A DNA stretch of 64,000 nt from Antrihabitans auranticaus (GCF_016481275.1 NZ_JAEMNW010000002.1:806001-870000), one strand, 5' to 3'. Shown: positions 33,116-41,315, counted from the stretch's first letter. Program-made: numbers and translations. Notes: a model not told the origin generated them from the sequence alone.

Positions 33116-33573
33116 AAAGCCAACCTTGATCACGACCAAATGGCTTTCGTCCATCGGCACCATTGTTTGTACTGCACAAGCTCCATTTTCATGACCTGAC
33201 TGGATCTGGTGTGATCTGTGTCCCACGATTTTCACCTGGGTGACCGGCACCGCAATTTTCCGGTGATCCGAGTTACATAATGGCCCAACCGCCCTCACCA
33301 TGAATCGTCCAGAAATACTCCTGACCAGCACGTACACAATTCATCGTGAATTCGTCAAGCCCTGATCCGCGCCTCGAATATATGTAACGCGGCAACTATA
33401 CTGGTTAGTAGTTCGACAGCCGGTAAAACGACCAGAGAATTCAAGATTATCCCCGACGGGCCTATTTCCATTCTCATGCCCGTACTGGAGTGAAAGTAAA
33501 TCACCACCGGAAGACGCTTTGCAGTGCGTCGTTTTGCGCTGCACCCGCCAACTACGTGGAAGGTTTTATCAGA
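33116..33573 (+). promoter_or_regulatory. AT-richer upstream region and long leader of the Rpf gene
   Basis: These 458 bases are visibly poorer in GC than all their neighbours and hold no convincing gene. TATACT at 33397-33402 is a good minus-10 hexamer for the rpf gene; the minus-35 region is weak. Transcription from it would give a leader of about 165 bases. A small imperfect hairpin (GCAGTGC with GCGCTGC) is at about 33522-33543, and the ribosome binding site GGAAGG is at 33558-33563. I looked for a c-di-AMP (ydaO) riboswitch, known before some actinobacterial rpf genes, and did not recognise its conserved blocks. Confidence 0.45.
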
Positions 33574-33900
33574 ATGAACAAGATCAAGCGCACCGCCACT
33601 TTCGCCGCTGCTGCCGGCGCCCTCGTTGTCGCACCGCTGGCCCTCGGAAGCGGAACCGCTTCCGCAGCCTCGGAGTCGCAGTGGGACGCAGTCGCCGCGT
33701 GTGAATCGGGCGGCGACTGGTCGACCAACACCGGTAACGGTTACTACGGTGGCCTGCAGTTCACGGAAAGCACCTGGGCCGCCAACGGTGGCAGCGGTTC
33801 GCCGCACTACGCCTCGAAGGCCGAGCAGATCCGCGTTGCCGAAAATGTCCTGGCGACGCAGGGCGCAGGCGCGTGGCCCAGCTGCGGCACCGTGCTCTGA
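33574..33900 (+). CDS. Small secreted resuscitation-promoting factor (Rpf domain)
   Basis: 108-aa secreted protein. A signal peptide (MNKIKRTATFAAAAGALVV, cleavage after ASA at about residue 29) is followed by a single Rpf lysozyme-like domain of about 75 residues. WDAVAACESGGDWSTNTGNG holds the catalytic glutamate and the first disulfide cysteine; GGLQFTESTWAANGG and the terminal WPSCGTVL complete the fold. Rpf proteins cleave peptidoglycan and promote regrowth of dormant cells. It lacks the LysM and G5 domains of larger Rpfs and resembles RpfC/E-type minimal forms. The ATG at 33574 has GGAAGG ten bases upstream. It appears monocistronic, with a strong terminator behind it. Confidence 0.93.
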   Translation: MNKIKRTATFAAAAGALVVAPLALGSGTASAASESQWDAVAACESGGDWSTNTGNGYYGGLQFTESTWAANGGSGSPHYASKAEQIRVAENVLATQGAGAWPSCGTVL

Positions 33901-33917
33901 CACCCAGCAGACCGACC

Positions 33918-33947
33918 GACGCCCCGCCGATCATTTGGCGGGGCGTC
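33918..33947 (+). terminator. Strong intrinsic-type terminator after the Rpf gene
   Basis: GACGCCCCGCC and GGCGGGGCGTC form a perfect 11-bp stem with an eight-base loop, 17 bases after the stop codon. The sequence following is GTTGTGT, a weak U-tract. It could serve convergent transcription from the glycosyltransferase gene as well. Confidence 0.8.
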
Positions 33948-34100
33948 GTTGTGTCAAGAGACCGTCGTGTCTTCGCCCGCGTTGGTGGCGACATGCTTGG
34001 TGGATGTAGTCCGGACGGAGGTGACCGGTCCACCGGCGCCGACGGTCCTCAGATGCACTTCATCGTCGTGGAATCGGCCGCTGTGCTGGTGGAAACGGTG

Positions 34101-35384
34101 TCATCGAGTACTTCTGGCCTCGATCGCATCCGCGACCCGCGCGACCGCGTCGTCCGACGGCTTCAATTTATCTGCGAAGAGTCGGGCGCGTGCACCCGTT
34201 TCCTCGTCCAGAAGGACGCCAAGCTTTTCCTCGAGCGAAGCCGCTGCCAGTTTCGGGAACGGTAGGTGTGCCCCCAGTCCGAGCCGCGCGACTTGCGCAC
34301 CCCAGAACGGCTGATCGAACGAGACCGAGCAGATCAAGGTCGGCAATCCGGCACGCAGGCTCTCGAACGTCGTCCCGATCCCACCGTGGTGCACGGCCGC
34401 CGCACAATGGGGGAGCACGATGTCGTGCGCTACTGCGCCGACCACTTTGACGTGGCTCGGCGTCTGCGCATCGGTCTGGGCGAGGTCGCTCCACCCTGCG
34501 CTGATCAGTGCGCGCTGCCCGACTTTGGCACAGACGTCGGCGACAATCGCCGAGATGGCTTGCGCGTCCCGGATCGGCATGCTGCCGAAGCCGAAATAGA
34601 TTGGTGGCGGACCGGAATCGGCCCACGCAACCACGTCGTCGTGCGCATCTGCCAACTCGCCGACCGCCTCGCGGGCTTCCCTGGATAACGGCAGGAACCC
34701 GGCAAAAGGCCTCGCGGTTCCCCATTCGTCGGCGAGCCCAGGTACGAGATGCTTGTCGTAGATCTGGATTTCCGGGACACCGAGTCCCGCGAGCACACCT
34801 TCGACGGACTTGTAGGTTGTCGGCAGTCCGAGTCGTTTACGCAGGCGATTCACGTACCGGCCGAAGACGACTCGACGAATGTTCTCGGCGACCAGCCACG
34901 TGGTCTTGTTGACGAACGCAGGCGTCTTTTTGCTGTGATCGACCGATCCAGGGAACGGATATGTCGCGTTGCGCCGACTGGGGAACGTGTGCAGAGTGAC
35001 CATCGGGATGTCGTTCGCTTCGGCGATGGACTGGCAGCGGTCCTCGGTCATCTGCGTCGACACCAGCACGTCCGCGCCTTCGGTCACCGCGATGAGTTCG
35101 CTGTCCATGCGGTCGGCGTACTCGGCCATCTGCTTGGCGACCATCGGCATCAGTTTGAACGTGCTGCCCGCCGCGAGCGCTTTCTGGCCACGTTCGGACG
35201 AGTACAGCTGCTGGACGTCCGGGCCGAACTGCCGGGCGTCGACACCGGCTCGCGTCGCAAAGTCGACCAGGTTGGGCGGCACGCCGAGAACAACCTCGTG
35301 ACCACGTGATTGCAATTCCAGGCCGAGCGCAACGGCAGGCTGTACGTCGCCACGCGTTCCGGCCATCGGGAGTACGACTCTCAT
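34101..35384 (-). CDS. GT1-family glycosyltransferase (UDP-glucuronosyl/sterol glycosyltransferase-like)
   Basis: 427-aa GT-B fold enzyme. The N-terminus MRVVLPMAGTRGDVQPAVAL and the C-terminal donor motif HCAAAVHHGGIGTTFESLRAG are characteristic of GT1 enzymes such as those glycosylating lipids, rhamnolipids, sterols and antibiotics. YFGFGSMPI is the start of the second Rossmann domain. The ATG at 35384 is preferred over a longer frame. It is divergent from the GT87-type gene with 19 bases between starts, so their promoters overlap. The acceptor is unknown; with the biosynthetic operon nearby, decoration of its product is possible but not shown. Confidence 0.87.
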   Translation of the reverse strand: MRVVLPMAGTRGDVQPAVALGLELQSRGHEVVLGVPPNLVDFATRAGVDARQFGPDVQQLYSSERGQKALAAGSTFKLMPMVAKQMAEYADRMDSELIAVTEGADVLVSTQMTEDRCQSIAEANDIPMVTLHTFPSRRNATYPFPGSVDHSKKTPAFVNKTTWLVAENIRRVVFGRYVNRLRKRLGLPTTYKSVEGVLAGLGVPEIQIYDKHLVPGLADEWGTARPFAGFLPLSREAREAVGELADAHDDVVAWADSGPPPIYFGFGSMPIRDAQAISAIVADVCAKVGQRALISAGWSDLAQTDAQTPSHVKVVGAVAHDIVLPHCAAAVHHGGIGTTFESLRAGLPTLICSVSFDQPFWGAQVARLGLGAHLPFPKLAAASLEEKLGVLLDEETGARARLFADKLKPSDDAVARVADAIEARSTR

Positions 35385-35403
35385 CGCCGCTAACCTAGCA
35401 GAG

Positions 35404-36636
35404 GTGGACTCCGGCACCCAGGCGCAACGACGAACGTGGTGGTCGACGGCGGGGGCGGTTGTCGTCCTTGCAGCCGGGCTGATCGCGATCCTGCAGGGCA
35501 CTCCGATCTGGATGGCCGACTTCGCGGTGTACGACGCGGCGGGAGTTGCTGCGCGCGAGGGTCGCTCGCTCTACGACCTGAGCATCGACACTGCCGCGTT
35601 CGACAACATGCAGTTCACATATCCGCCCTTCGCCGCCCTGGTCTTCGTGCCACTCGCTCTGCTCGGAACGTCTGTGGCACATGCGCTTTCGGTACTGGTG
35701 AACTGCGCTGCGCTTGCCGGGGTGCTGTGGTTGTCGCGGAATGTGGACGGCGGACGGACGACGCTTCGGCTGTGGATGCTTGCGGTCGCTTGCCTGCTCA
35801 CTCCGGTGTTGGCGAGCACCACGCTCGGTCAGCTCAACGTCGTGCTGATGTTGCTGATACTGCTGGACTTCTCGCGACTGCTACCGCAGCGGTTGCAGGG
35901 CATCGCGACCGGCATCGCGCTCGGAATCAAGCTCTGGCCAGCGATTTTCGTCGTTTTCCTGTTCTGCATCGGTCGCTCGGCGGTCGGGGGCAGAGCGCTC
36001 GCTGCGGGCATCGTCACCATCGGGCTAGGTTTTGCGTTCCTGCCGGCGGATTCACGCGAGTACTGGCTCGAGGGCGCCTTCCTCGACACGAATCGCGTCG
36101 CCGACCTGTCCGACGTCCAGAATCAATCCTTGCCAGGTCTGATCGCGCGAGCCTCCGCCGGCGACATCGGGTTTGCGGCCTGGCTGCCGCTCAGCATCGT
36201 CGTGGCGGTTCTCGGGTTGGCTGCCGCGACCTGGGCCTATCGTCGTCGGGAAGTGCTGCTGAGCGTCACTGTTGTCGCCTTCACGGCGCTTCTTGCATCG
36301 CCGGTCTCGTGGCCGCATCACGCGGTGTGGATCGTGCCCGCCCTGGTCTGGCTGTTCGGTGCACGCTGGCGAGGCGTGCTCCTGCCCCGACTCATTCGGA
36401 TCGCCGCCGTGGCGTGGTTCCTGGTACCGACGTTCGTGCTCGCGGTGCCTGAAGCGTGGCGGGACGAACCGCTCGACCTGACACAGCAACTGGTGGTCGC
36501 CGCAACTGGATACACGGTCGTGACCGTACTTGCGCTGGCAGCGTTGCCGTTCTGGCTGCCGCGCCTCTCAGGTCAGGACGAGGGCCGCAAGGATCAGCAC
36601 GGCGTAGAGCACCAATACGAACACGACAGCCGGTAG
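35404..36636 (+). CDS. GT87-type (DUF2029) polyprenyl-phosphate mannosyltransferase
   Basis: 410-aa polytopic membrane protein of the GT-C DUF2029 family, which includes the mycobacterial alpha-1,2 mannosyltransferases (PimE and MptC types). The first loop contains WMADFAVYDAAGVAAREGRSLY with the acidic residues (core MADFAVYDAA), followed by FTYPPFAALVFVPLAL, TLGQLNVVLMLLILLD and SPVSWPHHAVWIVPA, typical of the family. About ten hydrophobic segments. It probably adds mannose to envelope glycolipids on the outer face. The GTG start is at 35404. The last 69 bases overlap the convergent UbiA gene. Confidence 0.85.
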   Translation: MDSGTQAQRRTWWSTAGAVVVLAAGLIAILQGTPIWMADFAVYDAAGVAAREGRSLYDLSIDTAAFDNMQFTYPPFAALVFVPLALLGTSVAHALSVLVNCAALAGVLWLSRNVDGGRTTLRLWMLAVACLLTPVLASTTLGQLNVVLMLLILLDFSRLLPQRLQGIATGIALGIKLWPAIFVVFLFCIGRSAVGGRALAAGIVTIGLGFAFLPADSREYWLEGAFLDTNRVADLSDVQNQSLPGLIARASAGDIGFAAWLPLSIVVAVLGLAAATWAYRRREVLLSVTVVAFTALLASPVSWPHHAVWIVPALVWLFGARWRGVLLPRLIRIAAVAWFLVPTFVLAVPEAWRDEPLDLTQQLVVAATGYTVVTVLALAALPFWLPRLSGQDEGRKDQHGVEHQYEHDSR

Positions 36637-37482
36637 CAGCGAAAAGCGCTCGCGTGGCGTCCGCAGGAACTGCCACAAGCCTGCCCAGGGAACCGGGACC
36701 AGCAGAATCGGCAGCCAGGCGACAACCTGCGGCACCCAGTCGAAGCGCCACGGTTGCACGAGCGCAAGGTCGGCGGCAACCGCGAGTGTCGCGAAAAGTG
36801 CTATGGCGAAGCCACTCCCGGCCGCGCCGAGGGCATTCGAGTACAGCAACTCGCGGGGTTCGTGCCTCTTCGAGGTCTTGCGGGCGAACTCGAACTGAAG
36901 AAATGCGCCCGCGAAAATCAGCGCGGTCGCGAACGTGCGCCAACCCGAGCGGACTTCGCCGGTGTCGATCGCAGAGACCAGCACATAGGCAGTCAGAACG
37001 AGCTGTACGGGATAGGTGATGACGAGATTCACCATGATGTGTGTCCGGACGACGCGCGACGACGCTTCCGCCGCCCAGAGCAAGAGTCCGTACGCGAGCG
37101 TGGCGGCGATCATCGCCGCGGACCCGATCGACAGCCAGAGACTCGCGCCGACGCAGGCCGCGGCCAGTAGCACCATCGACACCCGCAATTCCGCGGCGCT
37201 CACGGCACCGGTGACGAGGGGGCGGTCGGGGTTGTTCACGCGGTCGTATTCGAGATCCTTCTGCTCGTCGACCATTCGCAGATACAGCAACACCATGAGG
37301 ACCACGATGGTGCGAACAGCTGTGTGCGAGTTCGGCTTCCAGTTCTCGCCGGAGACGAGCGCCGCCGTACCTTCGAGCGCAAGTACCCATAGCACGCCGT
37401 AGACCGCGTAATGCGGCTTGTACATAACCGCGATGAAACCCAGCACACGCCGGATCGAGGATTGCTGTTCAGTGCTTGTCAT
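36568..37482 (-). CDS. UbiA-family prenyltransferase, last gene of the eight-gene operon
   Basis: 304-aa polytopic protein of the UbiA superfamily, which attaches prenyl chains to aromatic or other acceptors in the membrane. The first motif is clear: RMVDEQKDLEYDRVNNPDR then PLVTG, giving aspartates 72, 76 and 80. The second motif, usually DxxxD, is here EFARKTSKRHEPRE with no spaced aspartates. About eight hydrophobic segments. It overlaps the nitroreductase gene by 14 bases and runs 69 bases into the convergent GT87-type gene. It is too different from MenA, UbiA and heme O synthase signatures to be assigned to those pathways. The acceptor is unknown. Confidence 0.82.
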   Translation of the reverse strand: MTSTEQQSSIRRVLGFIAVMYKPHYAVYGVLWVLALEGTAALVSGENWKPNSHTAVRTIVVLMVLLYLRMVDEQKDLEYDRVNNPDRPLVTGAVSAAELRVSMVLLAAACVGASLWLSIGSAAMIAATLAYGLLLWAAEASSRVVRTHIMVNLVITYPVQLVLTAYVLVSAIDTGEVRSGWRTFATALIFAGAFLQFEFARKTSKRHEPRELLYSNALGAAGSGFAIALFATLAVAADLALVQPWRFDWVPQVVAWLPILLVPVPWAGLWQFLRTPRERFSLLPAVVFVLVLYAVLILAALVLT

Positions 37483-38089
37483 CGGCAGGCCAGCGGTTCC
37501 AGTGTGTCAGTGGAGCAGCAGATCTCGGCTTCGACGACGGCGGATCGTCCTTCAGGTACGCGAGGGGAATCAGCGCGACCTGAGTGACCTCCCCGTACGG
37601 AATTCCGAGCAAGGCCGCAACCTCGCGCTCGTAGGCAAGGTGTGCCGTAGTGAGGCTCGAGCCGAGGCCGCGGGCGCGGAGCGCGACCATGAAGCTCCAC
37701 ACCGCCGGGTAGATCGAGCCGTAGAAGCTCGCGAGTTTCGGCGCGGAGTCCGGCGGCCGACCGGTCTGGCAGGCGATGACCAGCACAGGCACTTGGTGCA
37801 GCCGATCCGCCAGGTACTGCGCTGATTCGAAGTCTGCGCGCTGTGCGGGTCCAGGTGTCTTACCGACGAGGTTCTCGGTGAATCCGCGCCGGTAGAAGGA
37901 GGCGATCTCGGACCGGACCTCTGGATCGTCGACGACGACGAACTGCCAGGCCCGCCGGTTCGAGCCGCTCGGCGCATGGACTGCAATGTCGAGGCATGCC
38001 GTGACGACCTCCCGCGGCACCGATCGGGTCAGGTCCAGGCGACGGCGATAGGCCCGCGTTGTTGTGAGAGCCGAATCGGGCACGCTCAC
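37469..38089 (-). CDS. Nitroreductase-family FMN oxidoreductase
   Basis: 206-aa nitroreductase-fold protein. RAYRRRLDLTRSVPREVVTAC and APSGSNRRAWQFVVVDDPEV form the FMN-binding N-terminus, and ARGLGSSLTTAHL with LLGIPYGEVTQVALIPLAY the C-terminal half. Members reduce nitro, quinone or ene groups, and in biosynthetic clusters often oxidise or dehydrogenate. The GTG at 38089 overlaps the AfsA-type stop (GTGA), and its end overlaps UbiA by 14 bases, so it is an integral part of the operon. Confidence 0.86.
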   Translation of the reverse strand: MSVPDSALTTTRAYRRRLDLTRSVPREVVTACLDIAVHAPSGSNRRAWQFVVVDDPEVRSEIASFYRRGFTENLVGKTPGPAQRADFESAQYLADRLHQVPVLVIACQTGRPPDSAPKLASFYGSIYPAVWSFMVALRARGLGSSLTTAHLAYEREVAALLGIPYGEVTQVALIPLAYLKDDPPSSKPRSAAPLTHWNRWPADDKH

Positions 38090-39087
38090 AACTCGCTGTT
38101 AGGCAGCGTGTAGCCGACGACGAACTCAGCGGCGGGCCGACCAGACTGCCGAATCGTGCAGGCCACCAGGGTATCTCCAACGCCGCTGTCGATGATCTCG
38201 GCTGTGACGTCGCTCGGCCTGTCGAGTTCGAGGAAGCCGGTGAACGTGCTCTTCACGCATTCGGTCCGCGGCGCTGCGCCCGAAGTCCGCGCTGCCAGCA
38301 GCGCCCAGCCCAATTGCCTGCACGCCTCGATCTGCAGCGAACCCGGAACGTGGTCCACCGGGTGATCGAAGATGGTGGGGTGGTCCACGTCGCAGACCAA
38401 AGTTGCGGTGGCGGTGTTGCCGTCGATCTTCGGTTCGGCAATGACGACGTTGCGCTGCGATTCCCTACCTACGAGCGCGGCTCGGGCGCGCTGCCCCGGT
38501 GGCAATGGCATGACGATGTCGGAAAGTCCGACGGCGCTGCGCGCCTGATGGCGCAATGCATCCCAGACCGGCCGCGGAATCCAGGAGAATTTGCTGTCGA
38601 CCGACATCATCGGCTCGCCACCCCGGCGGACGTCGAGTTGGACGGCCATCCCGGTCGGCAGATCCTCGGTGTGAAAAATGCGCTTGACCGCCACCGTGAT
38701 CGAGAGATCCGCCGGGGTGGAGCAGATCTTCCACGCGTCGGGTGAGAGCGAGCGCCCGTTGAATGTTCGCAACAGGAACGCTCGCCCGGTCGGCACGTCG
38801 AAGAACCTGTGCACGACGGCCATTCCGCTCTGCCGTGCAGCCTCCATCACCATCATCGGATCGTAGGAGCGGCCGAGTTCGCCGATGTGGTCGCAGTAGT
38901 ACGCGTGGGAGCGGGGCAGTTGCGCAGTGGTGACGTACTCGTCGTCGCGCAGTTTGTGTAGCGACGTCACGAATACTTCGGCGATGGAGGCACGGTGGAC
39001 GATGTCGCGCGAGATGGTTCGGCCGTGCAGTAATTCGGCCACTGTGGGCTCGGTCGGTGTGGGCTCGGTCGCTGCTCGTTCACTCAT
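38086..39087 (-). CDS. AfsA-type double hot-dog protein (A-factor/gamma-butyrolactone synthase family)
   Basis: 333-aa protein with two A-factor hot-dog repeats. The first contains RSHAYYCDHIGELGRSYDPM and VMEAARQSG; the second has HPTIFDHPVDHVPGSLQIEACRQ (core FDHPVDHVPGSLQIEA). These match the family signature built on DHP-DHVPG-EA-RQ. AfsA of Streptomyces griseus joins a beta-ketoacyl-ACP with dihydroxyacetone phosphate on the way to A-factor. The ATG at 39087 overlaps the NDP-kinase-like stop by eight bases; a longer frame to 39222 is discarded. No ArpA-type TetR receptor gene lies nearby, unlike classic butyrolactone loci. An ACP and an acyl-loading enzyme are in the same operon, which fits acyl-ACP use. 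Confidence 0.88.
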   Translation of the reverse strand: MSERAATEPTPTEPTVAELLHGRTISRDIVHRASIAEVFVTSLHKLRDDEYVTTAQLPRSHAYYCDHIGELGRSYDPMMVMEAARQSGMAVVHRFFDVPTGRAFLLRTFNGRSLSPDAWKICSTPADLSITVAVKRIFHTEDLPTGMAVQLDVRRGGEPMMSVDSKFSWIPRPVWDALRHQARSAVGLSDIVMPLPPGQRARAALVGRESQRNVVIAEPKIDGNTATATLVCDVDHPTIFDHPVDHVPGSLQIEACRQLGWALLAARTSGAAPRTECVKSTFTGFLELDRPSDVTAEIIDSGVGDTLVACTIRQSGRPAAEFVVGYTLPNSEL

Positions 39088-40003
39088 CAGGGTCCTCCAC
39101 GTCTCTAGCGAGCCAGGCCGCGGCAGGCGCTGCTTCGAGCGTTTGCGTGCCTTCGGGTGTGCGCATCGGAAGCACCGCAGCTCCGACGACGAGTACGTCC
39201 CACGGGTCCAGCGGCCAATCATGTTGCCAGGCAGCCTGAATCAGCTCGGCCCAGTCCCGGTCGGTTGTGGGATCCGCGCGTACTTCTCGTGGTACCGACG
39301 CGAGGATCGAGCGCTCCGCCACGGCGCGGTCGAAACTTCGGGCCTCTACCTGCGTGTAGAGCGCCTCGCCGATCGCCGCCGCGTCTAGGCTGCGGTCGGC
39401 GCCGGCGCTCGCCTCCTCGATCACAGCTCGCCGTTCGCGAGTGGGCAGATAGATGCCGAGTTCGCGGAGCACGTCGGCCGGATCGTCAGCCGTGTGAACC
39501 ATGTTGAGCAGGTATGTGTCACCGCCGAGCACATGCCGTAGCTCGCCGGGTTGCCGTTTCCGTGGCGCAGTCGGACCCTTGCGGTCGGTGAGGCGAACGG
39601 TCGTCGGCAACCGTTCCGCGGCGTCGGTGACAACGAGCAGCAGAGACCCGGAGACTGCCAGGAGGAGGTCGGCAAGCTGGCGCCGCTGCGGCGATGCGAT
39701 GTTCCACTGGTAGTACCAGAGGGCGCGCACAAAATGCCGATCGGCATCGATTCGCCGTGCGCTGACGACACGAAAGCCGTTCTCGGACAACCATGTCAGG
39801 GTAGGGGCAACAGCTCGCGCGACGATGGCATCCGGCTTGAGAAACAACAGTCCGGTGCGCCGTGCGAACGATTCGCTGCAGACGCCGAGGGATTCCAGCT
39901 GCTCCGAGGTTTCGAGGAAGTAGGTGTCGCGGCAGTACGCCGCAAGCTTCTCGGGCATCGTGGTGAGGGGGGTGGTCTCGAATGTCGCCGGTGGCATTAT
40001 CAC
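39080..40003 (-). CDS. Nucleoside-diphosphate-kinase-like protein with C-terminal extension
   Basis: 307-aa protein. Residues about 50-185 resemble an NDP kinase: GLLFLKPDAI (Lys56, Asp58) matches the usual start LIKPDG, and LLNMVHTADDPADVLRELGIYL matches the catalytic region (NxxHGSDS then helix), placing the phosphorylated histidine at 170. Housekeeping Ndk is about 140 aa; this has 45 extra residues in front and 120 behind of unknown fold. It is not the general Ndk and is locked into the operon by overlaps of four bases (start, GTGA) and eight bases (end). It may phosphorylate a pathway intermediate or have lost activity. Confidence 0.68.
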   Translation of the reverse strand: MIMPPATFETTPLTTMPEKLAAYCRDTYFLETSEQLESLGVCSESFARRTGLLFLKPDAIVARAVAPTLTWLSENGFRVVSARRIDADRHFVRALWYYQWNIASPQRRQLADLLLAVSGSLLLVVTDAAERLPTTVRLTDRKGPTAPRKRQPGELRHVLGGDTYLLNMVHTADDPADVLRELGIYLPTRERRAVIEEASAGADRSLDAAAIGEALYTQVEARSFDRAVAERSILASVPREVRADPTTDRDWAELIQAAWQHDWPLDPWDVLVVGAAVLPMRTPEGTQTLEAAPAAAWLARDVEDPDE

Positions 40004-41082
40004 TCCGTCCCCAGACGGCGCAGCACGTCGTCGATCGAGGGCAGCGGCGTGCCCAGATAGCCTGAATCCAAGCAGAAGTCGAGCAGCAATCGCAGGTAAT
40101 CCTTGCCGGTGGCGGGAGCGCGCCTGCCGAGGAGCTTTTCGGTGTTCGTGGCATCGAATCCGACTCGGCGACCGAAGTAGCTGGTGTAGCGGGCGCCGAT
40201 CCGCAGGTAGTACTCGCGCTCGTTGCGCTCCAGATCGTCGATCGAGAACGACGCTGCCGGAACGAATTTGGCGACGGCGAACGACGGGTACTCGGCGAAC
40301 ACGTCGGACACGTCCCGGAGTGAGAGGTCGGCGGCACCGACCGCATGGTAGGTGCCGCCCACCGCACTCTTGATATCGAAGACTACCGCCGCGATGACGT
40401 CTGCCACGTAGTCGACAGGTACGAGGGACAACGTCGCGTCGTACCGGCCGGGCAGCGAGCGCAGCTTGCCTTCGACGATCAGCTTCACTACGGGATACAT
40501 GTTCTTGTATTCACGGATTGCGCCGTCCGTGGAGCGACCGACGACGATGGCGGGCCGCACGACCGCCGCTCGCAGACCGTGGGAACTCGCATCGCGAATC
40601 AGCTGCTCGCAGCGGAACTTGCTCTGCTCGTAGCCGTTTCCGAATTCCTGGCCGGCATCGAGTTCGTCCTCGCCGATCACGTCGTTTCGCAGCCCGCAGA
40701 CGTAAGCCGTGCTGATGTGAACGAGCGGAACGTCCCACTCGCGGGCCAGCCCGATCGCGTGTCTGGTGCCACCGACGTTCAGCTCGTCGTATTCGTCCTG
40801 GGAAGCACCGAAATCGGTTGTCGCAGCGCAATGGACGATGCAGGTCACAGACCTGCCGAGTTCGAGTCTTTCGTTCGTCGAGAGCCCGAACCCGTCGAGG
40901 CGGACGTTGCCGGACAGCGAATCGGCTTCGGGGCTCTCGACGACGCTGCCATCGCTGGCGAGGAACCGCCCGTTGCGGTGTATTAGCGCGGACACTCGCG
41001 TGCCCGCCGCGACAAGCCGTGCGAGCACTTCTGCGCCGACCGAACCGGTTGCGCCGGTAAGCAGTACGTGGGGTGCCCTCAT
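40000..41082 (-). CDS. Thioester-reductase-like extended SDR
   Basis: 360-aa NAD(P)-dependent extended short-chain dehydrogenase. Rossmann motif LLTGATGSVGAEVL at residues 8-21, then CIVHCAATTDFGAS and the active-site tyrosine and lysine in GYEQSKFRCEQLI. The pattern is that of NAD_binding_4 (Lys2/carboxylic acid reductase terminal domains), which reduce acyl-ACP thioesters to aldehydes or alcohols, rather than a sugar epimerase. Lying directly after the ACP gene with a four-base overlap supports an acyl-ACP substrate. A sugar-epimerase-like or butyrolactone ketoreductase role cannot be ruled out. Confidence 0.82.
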   Translation of the reverse strand: MRAPHVLLTGATGSVGAEVLARLVAAGTRVSALIHRNGRFLASDGSVVESPEADSLSGNVRLDGFGLSTNERLELGRSVTCIVHCAATTDFGASQDEYDELNVGGTRHAIGLAREWDVPLVHISTAYVCGLRNDVIGEDELDAGQEFGNGYEQSKFRCEQLIRDASSHGLRAAVVRPAIVVGRSTDGAIREYKNMYPVVKLIVEGKLRSLPGRYDATLSLVPVDYVADVIAAVVFDIKSAVGGTYHAVGAADLSLRDVSDVFAEYPSFAVAKFVPAASFSIDDLERNEREYYLRIGARYTSYFGRRVGFDATNTEKLLGRRAPATGKDYLRLLLDFCLDSGYLGTPLPSIDDVLRRLGTE

Positions 41083-41315
41083 CCGACAGTCCGTTCGACG
41101 AGGTCGACGACGGCGCCGACCGTCAACACCCCTGCGAGATCCTCGGGCCGATACGGCGGCCGGTCGAAGGCCCGCTCCAGAACGACGGTCAGCTCCATCA
41201 GGCGCAGCGAGTCGAAGCCGAGGTCGTCGATCAGGCGCTCGTCGTCTGCGACGGAGGCCGGTTGCAGCGGCGCCATCGCACAGACGATGGAGCGCACTTT
41301 CTCGGGAGCGCTCAT
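41079..41315 (-). CDS. Acyl carrier protein
   Basis: 78-aa carrier protein. The phosphopantetheine attachment serine is Ser36 in DDLGFDSLRLMELTV, within a three-helix pattern. The ATG at 41315 overlaps the stop of the large ligase gene (ATGA), and its own stop overlaps the reductase start (ATGA). It should receive the acyl group activated by the upstream FAAL domain and present it to the reductase or AfsA-type enzyme. Confidence 0.9.
   Translation of the reverse strand: MSAPEKVRSIVCAMAPLQPASVADDERLIDDLGFDSLRLMELTVVLERAFDRPPYRPEDLAGVLTVGAVVDLVERTVG

Noticed and set aside
33059-33337. 92-codon minus-strand frame upstream of rpf
   Set aside because: It starts in AT-richer non-coding DNA and runs into the repeat array, with no homology or ribosome binding site.
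33403-33573. c-di-AMP (ydaO-type) riboswitch before rpf
   Set aside because: Expected from other actinobacterial rpf leaders, but its conserved sequence blocks could not be found by eye.
40000-41082. Calling the SDR a sugar-nucleotide epimerase
   Set aside because: The motif pattern and its place after an ACP fit thioester-reductase-like SDRs better.
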